Positions 8,096 to 16,408 of a DNA stretch of 64,000 nucleotides are shown here, piece by piece; the stretch's first letter is position 1, and each line of letters opens with the position of its first letter. The notes below the pieces were generated by a model, which ran no database searches, had not been told where the DNA came from, and was given only the letters and a program-made list of their open reading frames with translations. Location of the stretch: positions 31,499-95,498 of the forward strand of contig MGTU01000013.1 of assembly GCA_001799615.1 (NCBI GenBank). Reading direction: 5' to 3'. A program made the position numbers and the translations under genes. This DNA is from Elusimicrobia bacterium GWA2_61_42. Lineage in GTDB: Bacteria > Elusimicrobiota > Elusimicrobia > Elusimicrobiales > UBA9959.

Positions 8096-9153
8096 AGTAT
8101 CCTTTTTATCAGGTGCAGCGCCGTGGCTTTGAACGAGGCGTAAACCTCGCGGCCTTCCTTCAGGCCCAGCCCGTCCACCAGCTGCTTGGTAACCGCGGCC
8201 CGCAGGGCGAAACCGCAGTTCAGTTCCACCTTGTATTCCAGGCCCCAGGGCGCCACCGAGACCACTTTGGACTTGAAATTATTGCGCCGCCCGCCCGCGT
8301 CGGGGCTGAGCGAAACGGAAACGTCCTCGGGCCGGATGCAGACGTACACGCTGTCGCCGGCCTCGCAATCGGACACCACCATCAGCGTATGCCCGCCGGC
8401 CTCCACCGAGCAGAGATTGTCCTGCTTGGCGTCCACTTTGCCGGGCAGGATGGTTTCCACGCCCACAAAGTCAGCCACCTCGGCCGAAACAGGCCGCGTA
8501 AAGATATCCTGCGGCTCGCCCTGCTGCAGTATCCTGCCGTTCACCAGCACGCCCAGCGTGTCGCAGAGGGTCAGCGCCCCGCCCTGGTCCTGCGTGACAA
8601 AGACCACGGCCGCCCCGGAAGTTTTCAGCACGCGCCGCAGGTCGCGGGAGACGGCGGCCTTCACCCGCTCGTCCAGGGCCGCGAAGGGTTCGTCCAGCAG
8701 CACCAGCCTGGGTTTGGTGACGAAAGCCCGCGCCAGCACCGCGCGGTGGCTCTCGCCCTGGGACAGCGTTTTGGCGTTGCGGTCCTTCAAATGGCTTATC
8801 TTAAAAAGTTCCAGCGCTTCATCCACGGCCGCGGCGTCTTTCTGCCCGCGCAGTTTCAGCGGCAGGGCGACATTATCGTAAACCGTATCATTGGTCAGGT
8901 AAGGCTGGGAGAAAACCACGGACATGGCGCGGCGCAGGAACAGCTTATTGGCCGGGGCCAGGGCGTTCCGCCCCATTATCTCCAGCGTGCCGGCGGAAGG
9001 GGCATTCAGCAGGGCCAGGGCGTTGAGCAGCGTGGTCTTGCCGGCGCCGTTGGGCCCTATGATGGCGAACACTTCCCCCGCGCGGATCTTGAGCGAATCC
9101 ACCGCCAGGTTAAAAGTGCCCACGCTCAGGCGCAGTCCGTTCAGTTTTATCAT
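8092..9153 (-). CDS. tupC: Tungstate/molybdate ABC transporter ATPase with TOBE domain
   Basis: ATPase of the tungstate importer. 353 residues. Walker A GPNGAGKT lies near residues 34-41, signature LSQGESHRAVLARAF in mid-domain, and Walker B LVLLDEPFAALD follows. The last ~120 residues form a TOBE-like oxyanion-sensing domain (VCIRPEDVSVSL, NFKSKVVSVAPWGLEYKVEL, FALRAAVTKQLV), as in ModC and WtpC. It overlaps both neighbours by four bases, so tupB-tupC-moeA are coupled. The call as Tup rather than Mod rests on the TupA type of the binding protein. Confidence 0.92.
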   Translation of the reverse strand: MIKLNGLRLSVGTFNLAVDSLKIRAGEVFAIIGPNGAGKTTLLNALALLNAPSAGTLEIMGRNALAPANKLFLRRAMSVVFSQPYLTNDTVYDNVALPLKLRGQKDAAAVDEALELFKISHLKDRNAKTLSQGESHRAVLARAFVTKPRLVLLDEPFAALDERVKAAVSRDLRRVLKTSGAAVVFVTQDQGGALTLCDTLGVLVNGRILQQGEPQDIFTRPVSAEVADFVGVETILPGKVDAKQDNLCSVEAGGHTLMVVSDCEAGDSVYVCIRPEDVSVSLSPDAGGRRNNFKSKVVSVAPWGLEYKVELNCGFALRAAVTKQLVDGLGLKEGREVYASFKATALHLIKRIL

Positions 9154-9851
9154 CGCGCGAGCACCTTGTTCTGCTGTATCAGCGTCAGCGCCAGGTTCAC
9201 TATGAACCCCAGCGTCAGCAGCACCAGGCCGATGGCGATGGCCATGTCGAAATTGCCCATCTGCGTTTCCATCACCGTGGCGGTGGTCAGCATGCGCGTC
9301 TGGTGGCGGATATTGCCGCCCACTATCATCACGGCCCCCACCTCGGCCACCAGCCGGCCGAAGCCGGCTATCACGGCGGCCAGCACGGTGAGGCGGATCT
9401 CCTTGAGGCAGACCTTTATGGCCTGCCAGTCGCTGGCGCCCAGGGTAAGCACCTGCTGGTAGAATTTCGGGTCCACGCTCTGCATGGCGGAAATGGATAA
9501 GGCGGTGATGATGGGCAGGGCGATGATGAACTGGGCTATTATCATGCCCTTCGGGGTGTAAAGCCAGTTTAGGAAACCCAGCGGCCCGCTCCTGGCCAGG
9601 AACAGCATTACCACCAGGCCCGCCACCACCGGGGGCAGGCCCATGCCGGTGTTCACCAGGGCTATCAGCAGTTTCTTAAGCGGGAATTTTTTTACGGCTA
9701 TCCAGGAACCCAGGGGCACGCCGGCCAGCACCGCCAGGGCGGTGGCCGCCAGCGAGACGGCCAGCGAAAGCCGGGCGATGGCGAAGATCTCGGCGTTGCC
9801 GGAGAAGATAAGGTGCAGGGCCTTCAGGAAGCCCTCCGCGATAAAATCCAT
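9150..9851 (-). CDS. tupB: Tungstate ABC transporter permease
   Basis: Inner-membrane channel of the importer. 233 residues with five or six hydrophobic segments. The conserved EAA-type loop appears as LTLGASDWQAIKVCLKEIRLTVLAAVIAGFGRLVAEVGA, split here across the membrane-domain end. The sequence type (GLPPVVAGLVVMLFL, NWLYTPKGMIIAQ) matches TupB/ModB-like permeases. Starts 17 bp after tupA and overlaps tupC by four bases. Confidence 0.92.
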   Translation of the reverse strand: MDFIAEGFLKALHLIFSGNAEIFAIARLSLAVSLAATALAVLAGVPLGSWIAVKKFPLKKLLIALVNTGMGLPPVVAGLVVMLFLARSGPLGFLNWLYTPKGMIIAQFIIALPIITALSISAMQSVDPKFYQQVLTLGASDWQAIKVCLKEIRLTVLAAVIAGFGRLVAEVGAVMIVGGNIRHQTRMLTTATVMETQMGNFDMAIAIGLVLLTLGFIVNLALTLIQQNKVLAR

Positions 9852-9868
9852 AGTTCCTGTTCCGCCGG

Positions 9869-10711
9869 TTACTTTAACTGGTAGTCGCTCTTGATCCGGT
9901 AATCGTAGAAGAACAGCTGCTGGCCGTACTTCTTCACGCCGAACTTCTCTATCAGCTCTTTGGCCGGTGCCGAAAGCACAAAGCCGAAGAAGGCCTGCGC
10001 GCCTTCGGTGTTGACCTTGGGGAACTTGGCCGGGTTCACAAGGATAAGGCTGTAGCGGTTTATCAGCGCGTCGTCGCCTTCGCTTACTATCTCAAGCCCG
10101 ACATTCTTCTCCATGGCCAGATAGGTGGACCTGTCCGCCAGCACATAAGCTTTCTTCTCCTTGGCGATGGAGAGCGTGCCCGCCATGCCCTGCCCGGCTT
10201 CTATATAGAACTCCGCGGACGGTTTCACCTTGGCGGCGTCCCAGAGCTTAAGCTCTTTCTTATGCGTGCCGGATTTGTCGGCGCGCGAGACGAAGGTCGC
10301 TTTAGCGGCGGCTATTTTCGCGAAGGCCTCGGCGGCCTTTTTCGTTCCTTTGACCTTGGCGGGATCGGAGGCGGGGCCCAGCAGCACAAAGTCGTTATGC
10401 AGGAAAGTGGTGCGGTCGGTGCCGTAGCCTTCCGCCACGAACTGCGCCTCGTCATCGGGGCTGTGCACCCAGAGGATGTCGGCTTCCCCCGTTTTCCCCA
10501 GCTGCATGGCCTGGCCGGAACCCACGGCTATGGCCTGCAGGGTGTGTTTTCCGTCTTTCTGAAAAGCGTCGGTCAGTACGTCCAGCAGGCCGGTATCGCG
10601 CACGCTGGTGGTGGTCGCCAGGCGCACCACGCTTTGCGGCGCGGGCTTTTCCTGGCAGCCGAAGGACAATACCGCCGCGAGAACCGCCGTAAATAATTTC
10701 AGGTTTTTCAT
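9869..10711 (-). CDS. tupA: Tungstate-binding lipoprotein
   Basis: Periplasmic or surface-anchored oxyanion receptor for TupBC. 280 residues. The signal peptide ends in a lipobox (LSFGC, lipidated Cys at about residue 19). The mature part opens with VRLATTTSVRDTGLLD, the TTTS oxyanion-binding motif that marks TupA rather than ModA. Further family blocks are AVGSGQAMQLGKTGEADIL and FVSRADKSGTHKKELKLW. WVHSP replaces the more usual WVHAP. Selectivity for tungstate over molybdate is inferred from family type. Confidence 0.93.
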   Translation of the reverse strand: MKNLKLFTAVLAAVLSFGCQEKPAPQSVVRLATTTSVRDTGLLDVLTDAFQKDGKHTLQAIAVGSGQAMQLGKTGEADILWVHSPDDEAQFVAEGYGTDRTTFLHNDFVLLGPASDPAKVKGTKKAAEAFAKIAAAKATFVSRADKSGTHKKELKLWDAAKVKPSAEFYIEAGQGMAGTLSIAKEKKAYVLADRSTYLAMEKNVGLEIVSEGDDALINRYSLILVNPAKFPKVNTEGAQAFFGFVLSAPAKELIEKFGVKKYGQQLFFYDYRIKSDYQLK

Positions 10712-10752
10712 GTTCGCCTCTCTTTAAGTTTACTGAAGCGTTGGAGCCGGGG

Positions 10753-11766
10753 TCAAGGCTTGAGCACTTCCACCTTGTTCACGGAGCGCACGTTGCGGTC
10801 TATAAAGAAATCCGCGGTGGAGAACAGGGCGAAGCGCCCGTCCTTGTCCTGCCCCTTGTCCACCACCAGGAAGTCGGCGTTGTCGTTGCGGTTAACGATC
10901 TCGGCCAGGCTGAAAGCGGCGCGGTAGCTGTCCTTGGCGGACACCACCACCAGCGACGCGCCGGAGTCCTGCGGCAGGGCGCCGGCCTTGGCCAGCACGT
11001 CCTTGAGCACAAAACCTTCGGTCGTTTTTACGCCCTTGAACCCGGTCCCGTGGCCGTATGCGGTATCCTGGTAGACCCGTTTCTCCGCGAGCTGGCCCGG
11101 GGCCGGCACCGGCAGCGCTTTGCCGCCGACGATCACGCTGAACTCGGGCGTGAAGACCGCGACGTGCTTCTTGCCGGGGAACACCCCGGGCGCGGCTTTT
11201 ACCGTTATTTTGGACGGGTTGGCGATGAAGCGGGTATTGTAAAGGTCTCCGCTGCAGACCAGCCGGGGAGCCTCGGGCAGCGGCCATTCCGTCTTCTTCT
11301 TGCCCGGGTTGACCGCGCGCGCGCTGCTGGTTATCAGCGCGTTAAAGTTAAAGCGGGAGTAATAGAGCTCGCCCCAGCTGAACACCGCTTTTTCGCCTTT
11401 GTCGTTCTCCACCACCACGTACAGGTCCACTTCCGGCGAGAAATCCGCGCCGGCTTTTTTTACCGGCTTGGCGTTGATGATGTCGTAGAGCGAATAACCC
11501 GTGAAGAAATAGGCGCCCTTGAACTCCGGCTTGCCGTTCTCAAAGGCCACCTCTTTCACCGCGGCGGCGCGCAGCGGCAGGGCCGCCAGCTCCACGGGGC
11601 CGGGGTTCTCCACTTCGCCGCCCACGTACACGCTCTTCAGCGCGTATTCCTTTACCGGCCCCCGCTCGAAAAAGCTGTTGACCGGGGAGACGGCCGGCGC
11701 GGCCTCCTGCGCCACAACGGGCGACCCCGCCGCCAGCAGCAATACCGCCATAAATGTTTTTCTCAT
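10753..11766 (-). CDS. Secreted protein with two sulfite-oxidase-like (SUOX-fold) repeats
   Basis: 337 residues with a signal peptide (MRKTFMAVLLLAAGSPVVAQ). Two halves each resemble the core of the molybdopterin-binding sulfite-oxidase fold: VYVGGEVENPGPVELAALP with GYSLYDIINA, and later GVKTTEGFVLKDVLAKAGA with LVVVSAKDSYRAAFSLAEI. The single visible mature cysteine (RLVCSGD) lies between the halves, so a catalytic metal-ligand Cys is not obvious; this may be a non-enzymatic relative. It heads the tup-moe-moa operon, 41 bp before tupA, which suggests a role in Mo/W handling outside the cytoplasm. The fold assignment is by eye and tentative. Confidence 0.6.
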   Translation of the reverse strand: MRKTFMAVLLLAAGSPVVAQEAAPAVSPVNSFFERGPVKEYALKSVYVGGEVENPGPVELAALPLRAAAVKEVAFENGKPEFKGAYFFTGYSLYDIINAKPVKKAGADFSPEVDLYVVVENDKGEKAVFSWGELYYSRFNFNALITSSARAVNPGKKKTEWPLPEAPRLVCSGDLYNTRFIANPSKITVKAAPGVFPGKKHVAVFTPEFSVIVGGKALPVPAPGQLAEKRVYQDTAYGHGTGFKGVKTTEGFVLKDVLAKAGALPQDSGASLVVVSAKDSYRAAFSLAEIVNRNDNADFLVVDKGQDKDGRFALFSTADFFIDRNVRSVNKVEVLKP

Positions 11767-11807
11767 GATCTCTCCTTATAAACCGCGTCCAAGATCTTTT
11801 TGCCCGC

Positions 11808-12710
11808 TCAGGCGCGCTCCAGCTGGGCTGTCTTTATATTCTTTAAAAAAGCCAGCAAATTGCGATGCCGCTCCAGGCCGGCGCGGCCCGTTTTCTGGTA
11901 CACGTAAAAATTATCCTCCAGCATCTTCAGCTGGGGGAAAACGTTGGCCAGCGTTTTGGCCTTGAATTCTTTGAGCACGCAGTACTTGGGCACAAAGCCC
12001 ACGCCCAGGCCCTCCAGGGCGGCGTTGATGATGGCCCGGATATGGTTAAGCTCCGTGACTTCCCTGAATTCCGGCCTTTCAGCAACCGGCAGGGCGTTCA
12101 GGAAATTGCCCCACCATTGCGCGCCCTTGTCCAGCGACAGGATATCGCAGGCGGACAGGTCCCCCGGGATCCGGATCTTATGTTTCTTTATGAACTCCGG
12201 GGCCGCGATCACCGCGTATTCCTCGCGGAACAGCGGGGTTTTGTCCACGCCCTCGGCCTTGTGGCTGCGGCAGTCTATTATCACGTCCAGTTCGTCGCTG
12301 AGGAGCGGCTTGAGCAGTTCGTGGCGGAACTGGAAGTCTATATGCACGGCCGGGTTTTTGTTGATAAAGCCTTTCAGGTACTTCACCAGCAGCGTGGTGC
12401 CGAACTCCACCGTGGCGCCCAGCCTTATAGTGCCTGTGTTCTTGCTCCTGGCGGCGGCCAGCTGCTCCTCGGCCTTCTCCAGCTCGTAGAACACGGTCTC
12501 GCAGGCCTTGTAGAGGATGCGGCCGGCCTCGGTCAGGGCCAGTTTGTTGCCGGTCCTTTTAAAAAGGTCGTCCTTGGCGCTTTTCGAAAGCGCGGCCACG
12601 GCGTGGCTGACCGCGGACTGCGTAACGTACAGCCGCCGGGCCGCCTCGGTATAGTTGAGCGTCTGCGCCACGGCGAAGAAAGCTTTAAGCTGGTAGAGGT
12701 TAAGCGCCAT
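11808..12710 (-). CDS. LysR-family transcriptional regulator
   Basis: 300 residues, standard LysR length. The N-terminal winged helix-turn-helix is clear (LYQLKAFFAVAQTLNYTEAARRLYVTQSAVSHAVAALSK, residues about 5-43), split here only for description, and is followed by a substrate-binding domain with the ATVEFGTTLLVKYLKGF start. It lies 41 bp upstream of the tungstate operon on the same strand and diverges from a P5C dehydrogenase gene, with a perfect palindrome just in front of its own start codon. It probably controls itself and one or both neighbours. The inducer is unknown. Confidence 0.93.
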   Translation of the reverse strand: MALNLYQLKAFFAVAQTLNYTEAARRLYVTQSAVSHAVAALSKSAKDDLFKRTGNKLALTEAGRILYKACETVFYELEKAEEQLAAARSKNTGTIRLGATVEFGTTLLVKYLKGFINKNPAVHIDFQFRHELLKPLLSDELDVIIDCRSHKAEGVDKTPLFREEYAVIAAPEFIKKHKIRIPGDLSACDILSLDKGAQWWGNFLNALPVAERPEFREVTELNHIRAIINAALEGLGVGFVPKYCVLKEFKAKTLANVFPQLKMLEDNFYVYQKTGRAGLERHRNLLAFLKNIKTAQLERA

Positions 12711-12718
12711 TGTGAATT

Positions 12719-12741
12719 GTATTCATACCTACAATGAATAC
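12719..12741. promoter_or_regulatory. Palindromic operator between lysR and the P5C dehydrogenase gene
   Basis: Perfect 8 bp inverted repeat GTATTCAT-N7-ATGAATAC, centred at 12730 and only 9 bp from the lysR start codon. A further half-site (ATGAATTATAC) lies at 12744. Divergent LysR regulators normally bind such T-N11-A sites between themselves and their target. The binding role is inferred. Confidence 0.7.
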
Positions 12742-12804
12742 TATGAATTATACTAATATGCTGCCGATTGCTACCATAGTTAAAACTACTTCTTTGGAGG
12801 CCCC

Positions 12805-14442
12805 ATGCGCACCCTGAACACCATTTTCCAGATCCCCGAACCCGTCAACGAACCCATCCTGGGCTACGCCCCCGGCACGCCCGAACGCGCCGCGCTGAAA
12901 GCCAAACTGGCGGAACTGCGCGGCCAGGTGATCGAGATCCCGCTTATCATAGGCGGCAAAGAAGTGCGCACCGGCCGCACCGCAGACATCGTGATCCCGC
13001 ACGAGAACAGGAAAGTCATAGGCCGCTACCACAAGGCGGGCCACAAAGAAGTCGAACTGGCCGTCAAAGCCGCGGCCGCCGCCCGCGAAACCTGGGGCCG
13101 CATGCCCTGGCACGCCCGGGCCGCCGTCTTCCTTAAGGCCGGGGAACTGCTGGCCACCACCTGGCGCCAGACCCTGAACGCCGCCACCATGATAGGCCAG
13201 AGCAAGAACCCCTACCAGGCCGAAATAGACTCCGCCTGCGAGCTGGTGGACTTCTACCGCTTCAACACCTGGTTCGCCGAGCAGATCTACGACCAGCAGC
13301 CGCTTTCCCCTTCCGGCAGCTGGAACTACGTGGACTACAGGCCGCTGGAAGGCTTCGTGTTCGCCGTCACGCCTTTTAATTTCACCTCCATCGCCGGCAA
13401 TCTGCCCACCGCCCCGGCCATCATGGGCAACACCGTCATCTGGAAGCCGGCCTCCAGCGCCGTTTACTCCGCCTATTTTCTTATGAAGCTGTGGCAAGCG
13501 GCCGGCCTGCCGGACGGCGCCATCAACATGCTGCCCGGCTCCGGCGGCGAAGTCGGCAACCCCGTGATAGACAGCCGCGACCTGATGGGCCTGCACTTCA
13601 CCGGCTCCACCGGCGTCTTCAACGGCATGTGGTCCGCTATCACCAGCAACTTCAGCAAATACCGCGGCTACCCGCGCGTGGTAGGCGAGACCGGCGGCAA
13701 GGATTTCATCTTCGCTCACCTGTCCTGCGATGCCGAAGCCCTGAAATGCGCCATCCTGCGCGGCGCCTACGAATACCAGGGCCAGAAATGCTCGGCGGCC
13801 AGCCGCTCCTATATCCCCCGCTCGGTCTGGAACGTCATAAAGGACGACCTCGTCGCCCAGGTGGACGGCGTCAAGATGGGCCCGGCCGAGGATTTCACCA
13901 ATTTCTTCAACGCCGTGATAGACAAAGGCGCTTTTAGGACCATAAAAGGCTACATAGACTTCGCCAGGTCCGCCCCCGACGCGAAAATAATAGCGGGCGG
14001 CGCCTGCGACGACGCCGAGGGCTGGTTCATACGGCCCACGCTCATAGAGACCACCAACCCGCGGTTCAAGACCATGGAGGAGGAGATCTTCGGGCCGGTA
14101 ATGACGGTCTACGTCTACGAGGACGATAAATTCGAGGAAACGCTGAAGCTCTGCGATGAAACTTCGCCTTACGCGCTTACCGGCGCCATCTTCGCGCAGG
14201 ACCGCGCGGCCGTGCTGAAAGCGGAGGACCTCCTGCGCAACGCGGCGGGGAATTTCTACATAAACGACAAGCCCACCGGCGCCGTGGTAGGCCAGCAGCC
14301 CTTCGGCGGAGCCAGGGCCAGCGGCACCAACGACAAAGCCGGCTCCCTGGTAAACATGATGCGCTGGACCTCCCCGCGCGCAGTAAAAGAGAACTTCACC
14401 CCCCCGCACGACTACCGCTACCCGTTCATGCTTGAAAAATAA
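12805..14442 (+). CDS. pruA: L-glutamate gamma-semialdehyde (P5C) dehydrogenase
   Basis: Oxidises glutamate semialdehyde, the hydrolysed form of delta-1-pyrroline-5-carboxylate, to glutamate with NAD+; second step of proline breakdown. 545 residues, a stand-alone enzyme of the type also found in mitochondria. The general base Glu lies in VGETGGKD (about residue 295) and the catalytic Cys in GQKCSAASR (about residue 329). The VTPFNFTSIAGNLP block is typical. A strong GGAGG site lies 7 bases before the ATG. No proline dehydrogenase is visible in this window. The divergent LysR gene probably regulates it. Confidence 0.93.
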   Translation: MRTLNTIFQIPEPVNEPILGYAPGTPERAALKAKLAELRGQVIEIPLIIGGKEVRTGRTADIVIPHENRKVIGRYHKAGHKEVELAVKAAAAARETWGRMPWHARAAVFLKAGELLATTWRQTLNAATMIGQSKNPYQAEIDSACELVDFYRFNTWFAEQIYDQQPLSPSGSWNYVDYRPLEGFVFAVTPFNFTSIAGNLPTAPAIMGNTVIWKPASSAVYSAYFLMKLWQAAGLPDGAINMLPGSGGEVGNPVIDSRDLMGLHFTGSTGVFNGMWSAITSNFSKYRGYPRVVGETGGKDFIFAHLSCDAEALKCAILRGAYEYQGQKCSAASRSYIPRSVWNVIKDDLVAQVDGVKMGPAEDFTNFFNAVIDKGAFRTIKGYIDFARSAPDAKIIAGGACDDAEGWFIRPTLIETTNPRFKTMEEEIFGPVMTVYVYEDDKFEETLKLCDETSPYALTGAIFAQDRAAVLKAEDLLRNAAGNFYINDKPTGAVVGQQPFGGARASGTNDKAGSLVNMMRWTSPRAVKENFTPPHDYRYPFMLEK

Positions 14443-14455
14443 CCCCCGCACAAAC

Positions 14456-14486
14456 AAAAAAAACCGGGCAATCCCGGGTTTTTTTG
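14456..14486 (+). terminator. Rho-independent terminator after pruA
   Basis: A-run, stem ACCGGG/CCCGGGT, then seven Ts. It can act on both strands; on the minus strand it ends the MazG-like gene. Confidence 0.85.
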
Positions 14487-14503
14487 TTCCGGAGGGTCAA
14501 CCT

Positions 14504-14524
14504 CCGTTGGAGGTTGAACCTCCA
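14504..14524. repeat. Palindrome TCAACCTCC-GT-TGGAGGTTGA at gene 3' end
   Basis: A perfect hairpin just beyond the stop codon of the MazG-like gene. The same GGAGGTTGAACCTCC motif follows dut (60984-60998), and looser forms lie at 15934-15946 and 53552-53587. Confidence 0.7.
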
Positions 14525-14529
14525 AACCG

Positions 14530-14877
14530 TTAAAGACGGGTATATTTGGTGTGGCGGCCCTTGGATTTGGCGACGGGGTACTTTTTGGCGTTTTTCAGCA
14601 GTTTTTTCTCGGCGGCGGAGCCCAGGTCTATGTCCAGGTCGTGGGCCAGCAGCAGCACCCAGTACAGCACGTCCGCCAGTTCCTCGGAAACTTCCAGCTT
14701 GCGGGCTTTAACGTGGCGGGCTATTTCCTCCGGGTTCTTCCACTGAAAATGCTCCAGCAGCTCCGCGGCCTCCAGCGCCAGGGAGATGGCCACGTCCTTG
14801 GGGTTATGGAACTGCTTCCAGTCCCGCGCGTCGCGGAAAGCGATTATTTTTTTTGTCAGGTCGTTAATGGTTTTCAT
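14530..14877 (-). CDS. MazG-like nucleotide pyrophosphohydrolase, copy 1
   Basis: 115 residues, an all-alpha NTP-PPase of the MazG/dCTPase type that hydrolyses (d)NTPs to monophosphates. The metal-binding acidic residues appear as LALEAAELLEHFQW and LEVSEELADVLYWVLLL, giving the EXXE...EXXD pattern. The C-terminal basic tail is KKYPVAKSKGRHTKYTRL. A close paralogue lies at 53112-53468. Starts right after the permease gene stop (3 bp), so it is probably in one operon with it. Substrate preference is unknown. Confidence 0.88.
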   Translation of the reverse strand: MKTINDLTKKIIAFRDARDWKQFHNPKDVAISLALEAAELLEHFQWKNPEEIARHVKARKLEVSEELADVLYWVLLLAHDLDIDLGSAAEKKLLKNAKKYPVAKSKGRHTKYTRL

Positions 14878-14880
14878 AAA

Positions 14881-15783
14881 TTAATAGAACAGGCCGAACA
14901 GCAGGCCGGCGCCGAGGGCGAAGGCCAGCCACCAGGCGGCGTAAACCAGCAGGCCGCGGCGGCCTATCAGTTTCTGGGACATTATCATGGTGGGAATGCA
15001 GGTGCCTACCGAGCCCAGCAGGAAAGCGAAGGCCGGCCCGGGCCCGAGCCCCAGCTTCATGAAGGACAAGGTCAGCGGGATCTCTTCGCCCTCGCAGACG
15101 TACAGCGGCACGCCCAGCAGCACGGCGAAAATATAGGCCAGCGGCCCGGAAGAACCGATGTGGCGGGCGATGAAAGCCGGCGGCAGCAGCACGGTCAGCA
15201 GGCTGGCTATGGCCATGCCGATAAGAAAATATTTACCCAGGTCCTTGAGGATATCTATAAATATCGGCCAGAATTTTTGAGGGGCCTCGTCCTCGCCCGC
15301 GCCGCCGCAGCCGCAGCCCGAGCAGCATTTCTTGACCGGCTCCGGGGCCGGGATGTCCAGGAAACCGGAGTGGCGGCGCTCCAGCCACAGGAAGATAGCG
15401 CCTATCATCATGGCCCCGCAGAAAGCCGCCAGCACGCGCGCGGCGGCGAATTTCCAGCCCAGCACGGCGAAGGTCAGCACCAGCGTCTGCGGGCTGACCA
15501 GCGGCGAAGCCAGCAAAAAGCTGGTAACGGTGCCCAGGTCGGCGCCTTTACGGCGCAGGCCGTCGGCCATGGGCATAGTGGCGCAGGAGCAGCCGGGCAG
15601 CACCATGCCCAGCACGGAAGCCTTGGCCATGGACAGCCAGCCGCCGCCCAGGTGTTTCAGCGCGAACTCGGGCTTAACATATACGTCCAGCGCCGCGCCG
15701 AACGCGGCCCCGCCCAGGAAATAAGGCAGCACCATCCAGGTGAGGTTTAAAAATTCTTTGGCAAAAGCGTAGAGGTAATCCAT
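14881..15783 (-). CDS. ArsP/DUF318-type permease
   Basis: 300 residues with about eight hydrophobic segments. The conserved PGCSCATMPMADGLRRKG motif with its CSC pair marks the ArsP/SO_0444-type permeases, some of which export organoarsenicals or metals. A cytoplasmic loop in mid-protein is cysteine-rich (KKCCSGCGCGGAG), which could bind metal. A second family block is PLYVCEGEEIPLTLSFMKLG. The substrate cannot be assigned. It is upstream of, and probably co-transcribed with, the MazG-like gene. Confidence 0.82.
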   Translation of the reverse strand: MDYLYAFAKEFLNLTWMVLPYFLGGAAFGAALDVYVKPEFALKHLGGGWLSMAKASVLGMVLPGCSCATMPMADGLRRKGADLGTVTSFLLASPLVSPQTLVLTFAVLGWKFAAARVLAAFCGAMMIGAIFLWLERRHSGFLDIPAPEPVKKCCSGCGCGGAGEDEAPQKFWPIFIDILKDLGKYFLIGMAIASLLTVLLPPAFIARHIGSSGPLAYIFAVLLGVPLYVCEGEEIPLTLSFMKLGLGPGPAFAFLLGSVGTCIPTMIMSQKLIGRRGLLVYAAWWLAFALGAGLLFGLFY

Positions 15784-15844
15784 TAGCTATATTTTCTCAC
15801 GGCCCGGGTTAAAAGTCAACCGCCCCCAGGATTTTTTGACTAAT

Positions 15845-15878
15845 AAAAAAACCGGAGGCGGAGGCCCCCGGCTTTTTT
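15845..15878. terminator. Bidirectional terminator
   Basis: A6 run, stem CCGG-GGC/GCC-CCGG and T6 run, between the permease start and the small hypothetical gene. On the minus strand it ends the gene at 15952. Confidence 0.75.
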
Positions 15879-15951
15879 ACGCTTAAACGCTTTTATTCCC
15901 TGATATGTAGCCGCGCGGCAGACGGCTTTTGACGAGGTTCAACCCCGCCGG

Positions 15952-16362
15952 TTATTCTTTGTAGGTGATGCCGACCGCGGCTTTCAGGCTGTTGCCTGAG
16001 GCCTTGGCCTTATAGGGCCTGCCGCCGGCGTTGATGTAGGCCGCAAAGCCTTTGGCCGTTTCCAGCGCCGTCTGCCCGGCCTTCAGCGCCAGCATGATGT
16101 TCCAGCCGGCCACGTGGTTTACGGTGCCGTCCGGCCGCATGTAGCGGAAGATGGAAAGCCAGAGGTTCATAGTGCCGTCTATGCCGGCGCCGGCCCGGCC
16201 GGTGGCCGTTCCGGTAAACTCCGCCAGGCCGGGCTTGCCCCCCACCGTAACTTTACTTGCGGCCACGGCCACGCCCTGCGTTTTATCGTAGGAAGAAGCC
16301 GTCAGCTCCGCGCCCTTGGCCAGTTCCGCGTCCGGGTTATAACCGCTGACTTTCTTTTTCAT
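15952..16362 (-). CDS. Hypothetical protein
   Basis: 136 residues, Ala/Gly/Thr-rich with no signal peptide. The ATG at 16360-16362 is preferred over an in-frame TTG 12 bases upstream because a run of Gs gives it a ribosome site. Visible stretches include LTASSYDKTQGVAV and GTATGRAGAGIDGTMNLW. I do not recognise the family. It follows a 484-residue anchored protein gene on the same strand after a 46 bp gap. Confidence 0.65.
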   Translation of the reverse strand: MKKKVSGYNPDAELAKGAELTASSYDKTQGVAVAASKVTVGGKPGLAEFTGTATGRAGAGIDGTMNLWLSIFRYMRPDGTVNHVAGWNIMLALKAGQTALETAKGFAAYINAGGRPYKAKASGNSLKAAVGITYKE

Positions 16363-16408
16363 ATCCCCCCCCAAAAAAACAAACCGCTGAAACCGCCGCC
16401 CGGCGCGC

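Noticed and set aside
12748..14457. Long open frame antisense to pruA
   Set aside because: Mirror of a strongly conserved gene in GC-rich DNA; its protein has low-complexity Gly/Val/His content and no ribosome site.
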